From contig JANBQC010000508.1 in the NCBI GenBank assembly GCA_027576995.1, positions 1 through 11,692 on the forward strand: a DNA stretch of 11,692 nt, read 5' to 3'. Both the position numbers and the translations under genes were made by a program. This document shows positions 1 through 7,940 of this stretch, piece after piece (the stretch's first letter is position 1; every line of letters starts with the position of its first letter). Under the pieces are notes generated by a model. That model ran no database searches and had not been told where the DNA came from. It was given only the letters and a program-made list of their open reading frames with translations. The DNA is from Dimargaris cristalligena. Lineage: Eukaryota > Kickxellomycota > Dimargaritomycetes > Dimargaritales > Dimargaritaceae.

Positions 1-158
1 TGTATAACAAAGAATCCATTTGATGAGGCAAGTACTACTGGTTGAAAAGAAACATCCCACCGATTTTCCCATACACATATCGGTTAAAACCTTATACAAC
101 CAAGTTGAACTTCACCCATATCAATCAAAACTTTTACAGCTGGGCCAAATTTTACCCA
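1..158 (+). repeat. Direct repeat, copy A (left edge, possibly truncated)
   Basis: This segment begins TGTATAACAAAGAATCCAT and ends in AGCTGGGCCAAATTTTACCCA. It matches 1727-1844 in the same orientation, with the shared blocks in the same order. Copy A carries about 40 extra bases (roughly 105-146) that are missing from copy B. It keeps CpG at 61 and 81, whereas copy B has none. The window starts exactly at the repeat, so its true left end may lie outside. No protein homology is recognised. It could be a dispersed transposon fragment or LTR piece; the family is unknown. Confidence 0.7.
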
Positions 159-1241
159 CACTGGTGACAGAGCGGTCATATGCCTGGTTTAATCGGCAAC
201 TATGGTGAGTTGGCTTTCGATCAAGGGACTCCGATAGTAAGGTCTACCCCATTTAATCACACGAGGGCGCAAAACCCCAATTTCAAGGTATACCAGCTGA
301 AATTCGCCATGGTACAATCGACTCCTTACCGCTGTGGGTGACTAATTGTAATACTAAAGAAATATGTCGAGTTTGAGTGGTGCTTTTAATACAATCTTCA
401 TAAACCTTGGTGGGCCCATATTGGTCAGAACTATTGTCGCATTATACACATTTCAACAAAAGGACTGGGGTCTATTTAGTTTTTAATTGGAGCCAATTGA
501 TCAAAAATCCTGTTGAGCCAGCACGTAATCCAAGGTTTGGGACTACAGTGCTGCCATTGAACTAAAGGAATAAAGTGTAGCTTTCAAAAATTGCCGTGTA
601 ATATTGGCCAAGAGGACCTGTATATTATTAGCAGATTTGTATAAGTGCTCTAGTTATCAATGTAATACATATATTGGCTGGCTTGGTAAGTATGAGCGTC
701 CTGAGGATACTATTGATAAATCTATGTTACTTGAATCCAAGCGGATAGGTTTGGCAATGACTAATAATTAAATTCTAATGTTTTTTTTAATACATATATT
801 TATACTTGGGTACACCCCGTTACCAAATTACTGATTCAGCACAGTTGTCCTATATAGGTCTTTATCATGGTGTTTCATCTTTTCCATGGTAACACTTTGT
901 ACTGCAATAGTCTAAAATCAGAAAAGCCGAAACAGGTTGATTTCACCTCTATACTTCATCATGGATCCGAGGAGTATTCCAGATACCAACTGATATCCAC
1001 CAATGTTGCTGCTTACTATCCCTATGCTGGCTCTTTAGTACTGTCCCCATGAATCAATATCCTACCGGGTTATGATTGGTCTACTCCTCAGCCTACATTA
1101 ATCTAGCTTAGCCAAATAAATCCCATATACTTATCCTAGTTACTATCTACTTATTGAGATGCCCTTTGGTGCTGTATTCATAGGAAGCCTGTCTATATGG
1201 ACACTGATTCAGCATTAGAGAGATGAATCACTGTGATAGCG
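159..1241. other. AT-rich intergenic DNA that retains CpG
   Basis: No gene is supported here. Open frames are short (61-62 codons at most, for example 867-1052 on the + strand), are interrupted by stops in all frames, and show no recognisable motif. About 22 CpG dinucleotides can be counted by eye in 1-1241, in clear contrast with the next 3.3 kb. A T-run sits near 780-789. A decayed gene or transposon cannot be excluded, but no family could be named. Confidence 0.6.
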
Positions 1242-1726
1242 ATGTAATATTATGTTAAATGCCTTGAAAGGAAAGCTACTGTCAGGTACACAAAGAAATA
1301 TTACATTAATATGTTATTTTTGACTATGGTATTGTAATGGTTTTTAGAAGTCAGCCCCAAGGACAAGGACAGTTGGGTAATATACAATTGATAAAATGCA
1401 TGTGAGACACTCATTATTCTCACTGTGCTCCACATTGTAAATTTCCTAATCTCAGATGTGTGACTCCATAGCACCCAAATATTGTATCCAAATGGAAATT
1501 GAAACTAAGTCAGTTGGAGACCTAGAAGGGGAGCAACTGGCTCACAATTCTATATAGTAGAGGTTCCTTGCCTCCAATACTTTCCTCTCCAGGTAGATTA
1601 AGATATACTAATATTACACTTCCTTACCCTTAATTGTCATAATTAACATTAGCAAAGGCATGAAATGCTAAATATTACACTCTCTCTTTCCCATCCAAAA
1701 TATATATGGGAGAGGTTTAATCAGGC

Positions 1727-1844
1727 TGTATAACAAAAAATCCATTAGATGAGGTAAAAATTACTGGTTAAAAATGTATCTCTTATATATTTTCCCATAC
1801 ACACATCATTTAAAACCTTATAGAGCTGGGTCAAATTTTACCCA
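1727..1844 (+). repeat. Direct repeat, copy B (CpG-free)
   Basis: This is the partner of 1-158. It begins TGTATAACAAAAAATCCAT, shares TTTCCCATACACA and TTTAAAACCTTATA-like blocks, and ends AGCTGGGTCAAATTTTACCCA. Relative to copy A it lacks about 40 internal bases and shows several C-to-T or G-to-A type differences (GGCAAG/GGTAAA, GGTTGAAA/GGTTAAAA, GGGCCAAA/GGGTCAAA, ATCGG/ATCAT). Similarity stops after 1844. The two copies could be the ends of one old element of about 1.8 kb, or independent insertions; the interior shows no coding sequence. Confidence 0.7.
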
Positions 1845-2174
1845 TATCCTATTATATATTTTTTCTATTCACCTAACTATCCTTATTTAGGATTTTGTCA
1901 ACTAATTAAATGTCTCACTATACACTTATCTAGCTACTGGCTATATATCAAAGCTATACCTAGCCTACACCTACTAATAATTTACTATACTCACATTCAC
2001 CAAATGGCTTAATCAAAAGAGAGCTTATAGCAGGCAATTATAACAGAACCCCACCTCTCTAATTTACCAAAATGATATGATACTATTACCCTAACTAACT
2101 AACCTTAATCTGGCCCAGTTAGGCTCATAACTATAATAGGTATTATTATACTAGATTAGCTTTCCTATGGCCAC

Positions 2175-2666
2175 TGTAAAGAATTGAAATCAAATACTTG
2201 AAAACTGAACTTTATTAGAAAAAATAGATGATAAGAAGGGAAAGGTGATGATAGACTTGCTATTCCAAGAGGTGGCAGTAAGGGGGAGTATTTATACTCA
2301 AAAGGGGAAGTCTAAATAAAAAGATAGATGAATAATAGAGAAAGGGAGAAAAAGTCCCAGAACATTGGATAACTAAGTAGAGGGAAAGGGAGGGGAGTTC
2401 CCAGATAATAATATTAGTCATCACAAAGGATAGGTAATACTCAAGTAACCAATAAATCCAATATGAAATAATAGAAGGAAAAGGGAAAGGGATAAAGCTA
2501 TTTTTAACTGTACTTTGAATAGGGGTGTAGTCAGGCCAGGGGCAGTGTAAATGTAGGGGGTACAGCCTGGTCAGGGGCAGGGGCTCATTCACTCATCAGG
2601 GGTGTACTTCTGATAAGTGTGAAAAATAGATAAAAAATAAAAGTGGGTAAAAATATGGTAAGTTCA
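2175..2666 (-). mobile_element. Possible solo LTR (minus orientation)
   Basis: Read on the minus strand the segment starts TGAACTTACC and ends ATTCTTTACA (TG...CA). A 4-bp CCAC lies on both sides (2171-2174 and 2667-2670). Near the 3' end it has a TATA-like GTATAAATAC (2288-2297) followed about 80 bases later by AATAAA (complement of 2211-2216), the usual promoter and polyadenylation order of an LTR. The 110-codon open frame on the minus strand at 2260-2592 lies inside it and looks like hydrophobic noise rather than a gene. No internal retrotransposon domains are seen. The 4-bp duplication is weak support, and the left boundary on the minus strand could instead be TGATGAGTGAATG at 2598. Confidence 0.35.
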
Positions 2667-2679
2667 CCACAGGACCTCT

Positions 2680-2912
2680 GCTTATTCTTACCCCTAGTTT
2701 ACCTTAATAAACTCTTATGTATACCCACCCTTTTATACTGACTAATAAGTGTACCTCCTGCATATCCCTTGTATATATATTACATCTAGTCTTTATTAGA
2801 TTGTACCACCTAACCTATACCTAATGTCAGTACCTACTTTACTAAGCCTAAGCCACCCCTGCCACTAGAAGCCTACCTCTGGGTCTCTTGATAGATTAAG
2901 AATGGTTAACCC
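2680..2912 (-). repeat. Inverted repeat copy 1
   Basis: The reverse complement of this segment aligns with 3481-3600 followed by 3968-4086. Shared blocks are GGTTAAC, ATCAAGAG, AGGCTTCTA, TTAGGTATAGG, AATAAAG, CAAGGGA.ATGCAG.AGG, GGTACACTTA.TAGTCAGTAT, GTTTATTA.GG and GGTAAGAA.TAAGC. Identity by eye is roughly 70 percent, with many transitions. Copy 1 is uninterrupted at the point where copy 2 carries the solo LTR. No coding frame is evident. Whether this is an arm of one fold-back element or an independent copy of a dispersed repeat is not decided. Confidence 0.75.
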
Positions 2913-3480
2913 ATTCAGCATCTCTCTCCAAGAATCTTGTATTAGGGAAGAAACCCATTGCTAGTTCCTACTTATTCTTATTGCTAGTAATATATAGTAT
3001 TGCTGATCATAGTTGTGATAGAGTAGCTATCTTATTAGTATTTCTTGAGGTATCAGTAGGGTTGGGTGACTCCACCTATACTGTTGTAGGCTCACTGACC
3101 TGAAAATGGCCTTATTCTCCTTTTAAAGCTGCTTTAATGCCACAGTAGAGGGGCTAACTTGTCAACTTTGGGGATACTCAAGAACATAGACTAGCTAGTT
3201 TTAGAGGTACCAGAACCCATGGTAGATGGTGGACAGACCTATGGGGAATAAATAAAATACAATCACTGATGTGCTTAGAAAAATATAAGATAATACTTTG
3301 GTGAGTAGATATCTGTTGATTCCTCCTTTATAGGATTCTAATGTCTTTTATATGCAAAGTTAAATAGTATAGAAATTTCAAGTGCTATGCATACTAGGAT
3401 ATAAGAGGATTGGGCATAAGGGTAATACATGATGCATAGATCAGTTATAAATTTAACAATAATAAAATAATTATCACCCA
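2913..3480. other. Spacer between the inverted copies
   Basis: This is 568 bases of AT-rich, CpG-free DNA between the two inverted copies. All frames are broken by stops, and no match to the flanking arms, tRNA or LTR signal was found by eye. Confidence 0.5.
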
Positions 3481-4086
3481 GGTTAACTACTCTTAGTCCA
3501 TCAAGAGTCCTGAGGATAGGCTTCTAACAGTAGATGGGGCTTAGACTTGGCCAAGCAGGCTGCTAGTGTTAGGTATAGGCATGGTACTAACCAATAAAGG
3601 TGTCATGACTGGTTAATTTAAACTATAAGAATAACCAGCCATATAAGCAAAAACCCATACCAACAAATGGGTAAATTAACACTTAATATTATAGAAATAT
3701 ATACCCATTATCCTACTGTATTTTATTCATATTGTTATAATCCCCTTATTATCTAGTTACTGATTTGTATTTATTAGTTGTCATTATTCTTCCCCTACCC
3801 CTTGAGTTTGGATATAACCCCAACTGTTCCCCCACAGCTTGCTCTTTAGCTTGCAACTTCTCTTTTGTTTTATCTTATTCTGATATTTAATCTAATAAAC
3901 CCATTCCTATCCTTTGAAGTCCTATCTATCCTGTGGTACCTGGTCTTATTTCTAGCCCATTATAATAAAAGGCCAAGTGCAGGTATAGGCAAGGGACATG
4001 CAGCAGGTACACTTACTAGTCAGTATGAGAGGGAGTAAGTGTATATAGGGTTTATTAGGGGTAAACCAGGGGGGTAAGAAATAAGC
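3481..4086 (+). repeat. Inverted repeat copy 2, interrupted by a solo LTR
   Basis: This is the opposite-strand partner of 2680-2912. Removing 3601-3967 plus one copy of the AAAGG duplication leaves about 234 bases that run through the same ordered blocks as copy 1. The join falls at AATAAAGG, matching AATAAAGA in copy 1. An 11-base AGGTATAGGCA occurs twice (about 3571 and 3980), apparently a chance or ancestral similarity rather than a target duplication. Similarity fades beyond 4086. Confidence 0.75.
3601..3967 (+). mobile_element. Solo LTR of a Ty3/gypsy-like retrotransposon, CpG-decayed
   Basis: The segment starts TGTCATGACTGG and ends TATAATA. It is flanked by the 5-bp direct duplication AAAGG (3596-3600 and 3968-3972). 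The start resembles TGTCACGACC-type gypsy LTR ends after CpG loss, and the end resembles TATAACA with one C-to-T change. Internally there is a TATA-like GGATATAACC near 3810-3820, a pyrimidine-rich stretch, and AATAAA near 3895-3900, in the order U3 promoter then polyadenylation signal. The empty site is visible in inverted copy 1 (2680-2912), which supports an insertion of exactly this length. No gag or pol is present, so it is a solo LTR left by recombination. Confidence 0.7.
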
Positions 4087-4548
4087 TAAAGAATCTAATC
4101 AATCCTAATGGAGCCTGGTTATATATATACAGGGATACTCCAAAGGGAGGTCCCAAGGGAAGAATACTACCAAGGCTATAGTATAAGTAAATAAGCTAAC
4201 CAGATAGCTATTAATATCTGGAAGACTCTGATGGTAACCAGAAGAGGCAGAGTCCAGAAGGGGAAGAGTTAGATAATATAGGATGGTCCCATAGTACCAG
4301 GGGTGACTATGGGAAGGTTAATATGGTACTATAAGGCCTAATAGGGATGGACACTAAGGTGTCTAAATTAAGGCAGATTAAATGGTCTGACAATAATTAT
4401 AATGCTAGTAATGGTAATAATGATATAAATGGAATCCATCATAGTAAATATTGATAGGATAAAAATAAGCCTAACTTAGAACTGCTGAATAAGCCATAGG
4501 TGGGATATACTATCAACCATTAGCAATCAATTATGGCATGCCAGACAT
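4087..4548. other. Noncoding CpG-free DNA with short palindromes
   Basis: No gene is supported. Two perfect short inverted repeats stand out: CCAGATA/TATCTGG (4200-4206 and 4215-4221, 8-base loop) and TCCCATAGT/ACTATGGGA (4287-4295 and 4306-4314, 10-base loop). They may be relics of a small transposon, or chance in biased DNA. Confidence 0.4.
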
Positions 4549-4880
4549 CGCTGCAGATTCAGGTAGGCAGATTAGGCCTTGGAACCACCACTGTGCACTA
4601 TGAGCCAACCAGTGGGTATGGCCCCCTCTTTCCCACTAGGGAGAAGGCAGCCCCTTCCAACTGGGTTCATGCTCTCGACCCTTCCATCCCGCTTGAGCCA
4701 CTCTCTGTTGTATTCCACTTGATTCATTTCCATCATTCCCCCCTTAAGCCCATCTTTCATTACAATAACTACGTGTATACTTTCATCTCATATATTCTTA
4801 CTCATCTCCCCCAATCCCCCCTTTATTTTCCTTACTTGCTTCCCCACCCGTTTACCGCGGAGTTCAATTACACAGTCACC
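4549..4880 (+). promoter_or_regulatory. Upstream region and 5' UTR of RPN9
   Basis: CpG returns at 4549 and the stretch ends at the RPN9 start. It holds a pyrimidine-rich tract (about 4795-4850, CTCATCTCCCCCAATCCCCC and similar), as is common just upstream of fungal start codons. The ATG context is CAGTCACCATGG, with C at -3 and G at +4. No clear TATA box is placed with confidence. The ascomycete proteasome element GGTGGCAAA is not present on either strand. The frame is open from 4533 into the gene, but this is treated as untranslated leader. Confidence 0.5.
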
Positions 4881-6897
4881 ATGGATGTCGATAATGCCGT
4901 TGCCGAATTCCTCGAGGTTGAGCGCAAGCGAGTTCCCGCCACCCTCCAAGTCCACTACTCCGATTTCAATCGACTCTATGATCTGAAGTAGGCTACCTCT
5001 CCCCATTCACCTTAGCATTATCAAAATATGGTCGATTGAAGTAGCGGCATTGCCTCCCACATTTACCCATACTTCAATTGTCTTACTCCGAGGGCCTTTG
5101 TCCACCTCAAGATGAACCACCCAGTCGATATCCCCGCCCCCCACTCATCCTGACTTGTCTATCCCCATTTCCCCACTATCCTCAATCTATAGGTTATGGC
5201 ATCAGCTGACGCTCAAAGTCGAAGAATTCACCCGGATTCCCGAGGCCGGTCCCTACCTGATTCCCCTGTACGAGCACTTCGTGAGTGACTGGGAGAAGAA
5301 GGTCAGCCAAGTCAAGTTTGTGCTGATTGCCCTCGCTGTGGCCCGTCAATACCACGGTGAGTACATTGCATAGTACTATTTACGAACCCCGTGGCGGCGA
5401 ACCAAGTAGTATATGTTAGAGGGGAGCTCGATGTCGTCATTACACCCCTCTATTAATAATGTCCATTTTACACACTATGATCTACCCATCTTCGTAAATA
5501 ATTCCCATTTAGATTTCAAGCAAGCCCTGGAATTCATGGATTCGATCATGGCCAAGGTCGACACTCCGGAAACGCAGGACGCCTACGTCCTGGCCCTGAT
5601 GGAAGCCGGTCATTTCCAACTTCTCTTGGGTAACCTCGAGGGGACCGCCACCGCATTGGAAAAAGGCGAAAAAATACTTGATGGGTTCAACACCGTTGAC
5701 CCTGTCATCCATGCCAGCTTCTACCGCGTCTCGGCGGACTTCAACAAGGCCAAGGCGGATTTCGGCCAGTACTATAAGAATGCCCTCCTGTACCTGGCCT
5801 GTATCACCCTGGACGATATGGCTGTTGCGGAAAAGGTCGAGCGGGCCCATGATTTGGCGCTGGCGGCCTTGCTTAGTGATAAGATTTACAACTTCGGTGA
5901 TTTGGTAAGCTGGTTTTAGTTTTTTAAAAATTGTATTTTAATGCTCCAGGGCTACCGATAGGTTATACAAGTATTTCTTTTTTGCATTGAGGATTCCATC
6001 GGCGATCCAGGGTTGTTATTCGATGGATAGGTGGCAATACTCATGTTCCTCTATATATCTCTTAAGGCTAACCTAATATAAACGCCGCCTTCATTTTTGT
6101 CTAACCAAACGTCTGACTGTGACTTCTTGATGTACTTATCCAATGGTGACACTGGTCATCTCACCCACACGGACTTAAACCAATCCAGCTGATGCACCCC
6201 ATTTTGGAGTCCCTGAAGGGAACTGAGCACGCCTGGTTGGGCGACGCGCTCCACATTTTCAACACCGGATCCATCGCCAAATACGACGTCCTGTCGGGCA
6301 ATTTCGCCAAAGAGTCCATCCTGCAGTCCCACGCAGCCTTCCTGCGCCAGAAGATCTGCCTGATGACTTTGATTGAAATCCTGTTCAAGCGTATCTCCGT
6401 TAGCCGGCGTATGACCTTCGAAGACGTGGCCAAGGAAACCCGGCTGAATATTGAGGAGGTAAGCCAGTACAACTTAGCGTACCCAGGCATGCCTTATATG
6501 ATCTTATCAAAAGCCAGTTATGTTTACCTGTTGGCCCTATAATTTCTGATGATGTGTCCAATGACATTGATTGTATATTAATCACCGCTGACAAATCAAC
6601 TGCCCTTCTCTTTCTTTCTATATATTTTTCATTGTGGCCTATATTATCCTCTCACCTTGGGGTACTTTAATTCCGCTGCGGTAGGTTGAGCATCTCGTCA
6701 TGAAGGCCCTATCACTCGGCCTGATAAAGGGCCATATCGACCAGGTCGACCAAGTGATTAACATCCAGTGGGTGCAGCCCCGTTACCTCGACCGGAACCA
6801 AATCCGGGAGATGGCCAACCAGCTGGCGCAGTGGGAAGACAAGGTGGGCACCATCATCTCCAGCATGGAAGCCGAGGCACCCAGTCTATTCGCTTAG
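4881..6897 (+). CDS. RPN9: 26S proteasome regulatory subunit Rpn9 (PSMD13), five exons
   Basis: Non-catalytic subunit of the 19S regulatory lid, which helps assemble and hold the lid that deubiquitinates substrates and feeds them to the 20S core in nucleus and cytoplasm. Exons by splice signals and family alignment: 4881-4987, 5193-5356, 5513-5904, 6189-6458 and 6685-6897. They total 1146 nt, or 381 aa, against about 376 in human PSMD13 and 393 in yeast Rpn9. Residues 1 to about 200 are a helical repeat array including the family signature KLWHQLTL (36-43). A PCI domain follows, with LLMHPILESL spanning the exon 3/4 junction (221-230), a winged-helix part around 295-330 and the conserved WVQPR (340-344). 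ATG 4881 was chosen for its context and because the length before KLWHQL is close to that of human PSMD13. Exon junctions rejoin in frame in every case. It is convergent with the START gene downstream. Confidence 0.95.
4988..5192 (+). other. RPN9 intron 1
   Basis: Donor GTAGGC, acceptor TCTATAG, 205 nt, phase 2 (AA|G rebuilds Lys36). A branch-like CTGAC lies about 40 bases before the acceptor. The donor is weaker than the others. In-frame TAG at 4989-4991 means the intron must be removed. Confidence 0.85.
5357..5512 (+). other. RPN9 intron 2
   Basis: Strong donor GTGAGT, acceptor CATTTAG, 156 nt, phase 1 (G|AT rebuilds Asp). The upstream frame ends in TAG at 5371-5373 if unspliced. Confidence 0.9.
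5905..6188 (+). other. RPN9 intron 3
   Basis: Donor GTAAGC, acceptor AATCCAG, 284 nt, phase 0. It joins ...NFGDL to LMHPIL, the conserved start of the PCI core. Unspliced reading stops at 5917-5919. Confidence 0.92.
6459..6684 (+). other. RPN9 intron 4
   Basis: Donor GTAAGC, acceptor GCGGTAG, 226 nt, phase 0. It joins ...LNIEE to VEHLVMKAL within the winged helix. A branch-like CGCTGACA lies about 95 bases and CTTTAAT about 20 bases upstream of the acceptor. Confidence 0.9.
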
Positions 6898-7590
6898 TGG
6901 TGGGTTGTGTGTGCTTACCCTTCCCTTCCCTTCTCTCTTCCAGCTTCAGTATTACTCCACCATTTGTCGCCCCCCCCCCTTTCTTCGGCTCCGCTGTCTA
7001 GTTTTTATATATTTTATATACGTACGATAAGCCGAGGGCGACCTCGAATTGGTAGGGGCCTATCTATACCCTTCTCCAGCGACTAATGAGATAGGGTGGG
7101 TATATTGCTTTGCTGAGATTACACCTTGATTGTGGAGAATACATTGTACCCGCTGATGGGAGTTTATTATTTTTATTGGTGGTATCCTATCGCGCGGATC
7201 TTACTCTTCCCCCCCCCTCGCTTCATTGATTATCCATCATTGCTACATTATACTATATTCGCCTTGATTAAAATTGTCATTATCGAATCAGGCCACTTTG
7301 TTGTAAAATATACGTCCACTTGGGTTTCCTCGGCCACAACAGGGCAAGGGAATATTATTAGCTAACTAGCTACCCCTACCTTTGGTTTTATCGTAAAACA
7401 CGAGAAAAGCTCCTTAGGAAATATACAGGTAGATCATCAAACTTTATACAGAAATTGGTTACCCAGAACTTAATCATTATGGGCGAAACATGATATATAG
7501 AACGGGTGGGTAAGTATATAAGGCTTGGAGGCGTATTGGACAGGTCCCTTATAAATCAACAGTAACGGCACTCCGCCCCGTCCTTCAAAG

Positions 7591-7612
7591 TATATATATA
7601 TATATATATATA
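7591..7612. repeat. (TA)11 microsatellite
   Basis: Eleven perfect TA units between AAAG and ACTCCC. Likely polymorphic in length; possible slippage site in assemblies. Confidence 0.95.
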
Positions 7613-7656
7613 ACTCCCAGCCAACTATTAAAAATGAATAGGGAACATATGCAAGG

Positions 7657-7674
7657 GGGTGTCAACGGACACCC
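7657..7674. other. Perfect 7-bp hairpin with 4-base loop
   Basis: GGGTGTC (7657-7663), loop AACG, GACACCC (7668-7674). It lies about 270 bases past the stop of the minus-strand START gene, so it could sit in that transcript's 3' end. There is no T-tract and a fungal nuclear gene would not use a bacterial-type terminator, so the role is unknown. Confidence 0.4.
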
Positions 7675-7874
7675 AATTAACTGGAAGCAATGTGCTTCTA
7701 AATTCAAGGCACTGGTTGCCTCTTCCTCAGGGGAGAAAACAGCAAAGGAGACGGTGCAGATTGGGTTGGGTATATGAATAGATCTATATGGTCCCCATGT
7801 CCCCGTATTGTAAAAAAAAACACAGAGCGCCTTATCCTTGGGGGTTTCTAATCCCCTAACCCGACGGGGATATA

Positions 7875-7907
7875 TAATAATAATAATAATAATAAAATAA
7901 AATAAAA
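7875..7907. repeat. (TAA)n followed by (AAAT)n microsatellite
   Basis: Seven TAA units (7875-7895) run into three AAAAT-type units. It lies 35 bases beyond the stop codon of the START gene and reads as T-rich on that gene's strand. Confidence 0.9.
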
Positions 7908-7940
7908 GGATAAAAACCTTTCGGCAGTGTCGCCCTATAG

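Larger units (their letters stand above)
1242..4548. other. 3.3-kb block with no CpG dinucleotide
   Basis: Reading every line and line junction, the last CpG on the left is at 1240-1241 and the next is at 4549-4550, so CG is absent from about 3.3 kb. At the base composition of this stretch (roughly one third to two fifths G+C) on the order of 100 would be expected by chance, and the adjacent 1.2 kb has about 22. GpC is common, so this is not simple G+C shortage. Known causes of such a pattern are deamination of 5-methylcytosine at CpG, or repeat-induced point mutation aimed at CpG. The block is filled with repeat copies and LTR remnants and has no credible gene, which fits silenced transposon DNA. 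Confidence 0.9.
6898..7940. other. Convergent intergenic region (3' flanks of both genes)
   Basis: About 1.04 kb between two stop codons that face each other. No coding potential is recognised; the 79-codon + frame at 7126-7365 lacks any motif and is AT-rich. It contains C-runs (6970-6979 and 7209-7217), a TATATATTTTATATACG stretch near 7005-7022, a TATATAAGG motif near 7515 with no gene after it, and the microsatellites and hairpin listed separately. It should carry the 3' UTRs and terminators of both genes, but no canonical AATAAA could be assigned to either. Confidence 0.6.

Noticed and set aside
867..1052. 61-codon plus-strand frame near 0.9 kb
   Set aside because: Short, isolated, no motif, no splice partner found; kept only as a remark in the regional entry.
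2260..2592. 110-codon minus-strand frame in the CpG-free block
   Set aside because: Its hydrophobic, Pro/Leu/Tyr-rich translation has no recognised domain, and it sits inside an LTR-like segment in AT-rich DNA.
3571..3990. 11-base AGGTATAGGCA at both ends as the target duplication of the insertion
   Set aside because: The alignment with inverted copy 1 continues past the first copy to 3600 and resumes at 3968, so AAAGG, not this 11-mer, brackets the insertion.
4533..4880. Extension of RPN9 upstream to an in-frame ATG at 4533 (116 extra residues)
   Set aside because: The frame is open by chance through a pyrimidine-rich leader, the extra residues are low-complexity and unlike any Rpn9, and ATG 4881 gives a near-normal family length.
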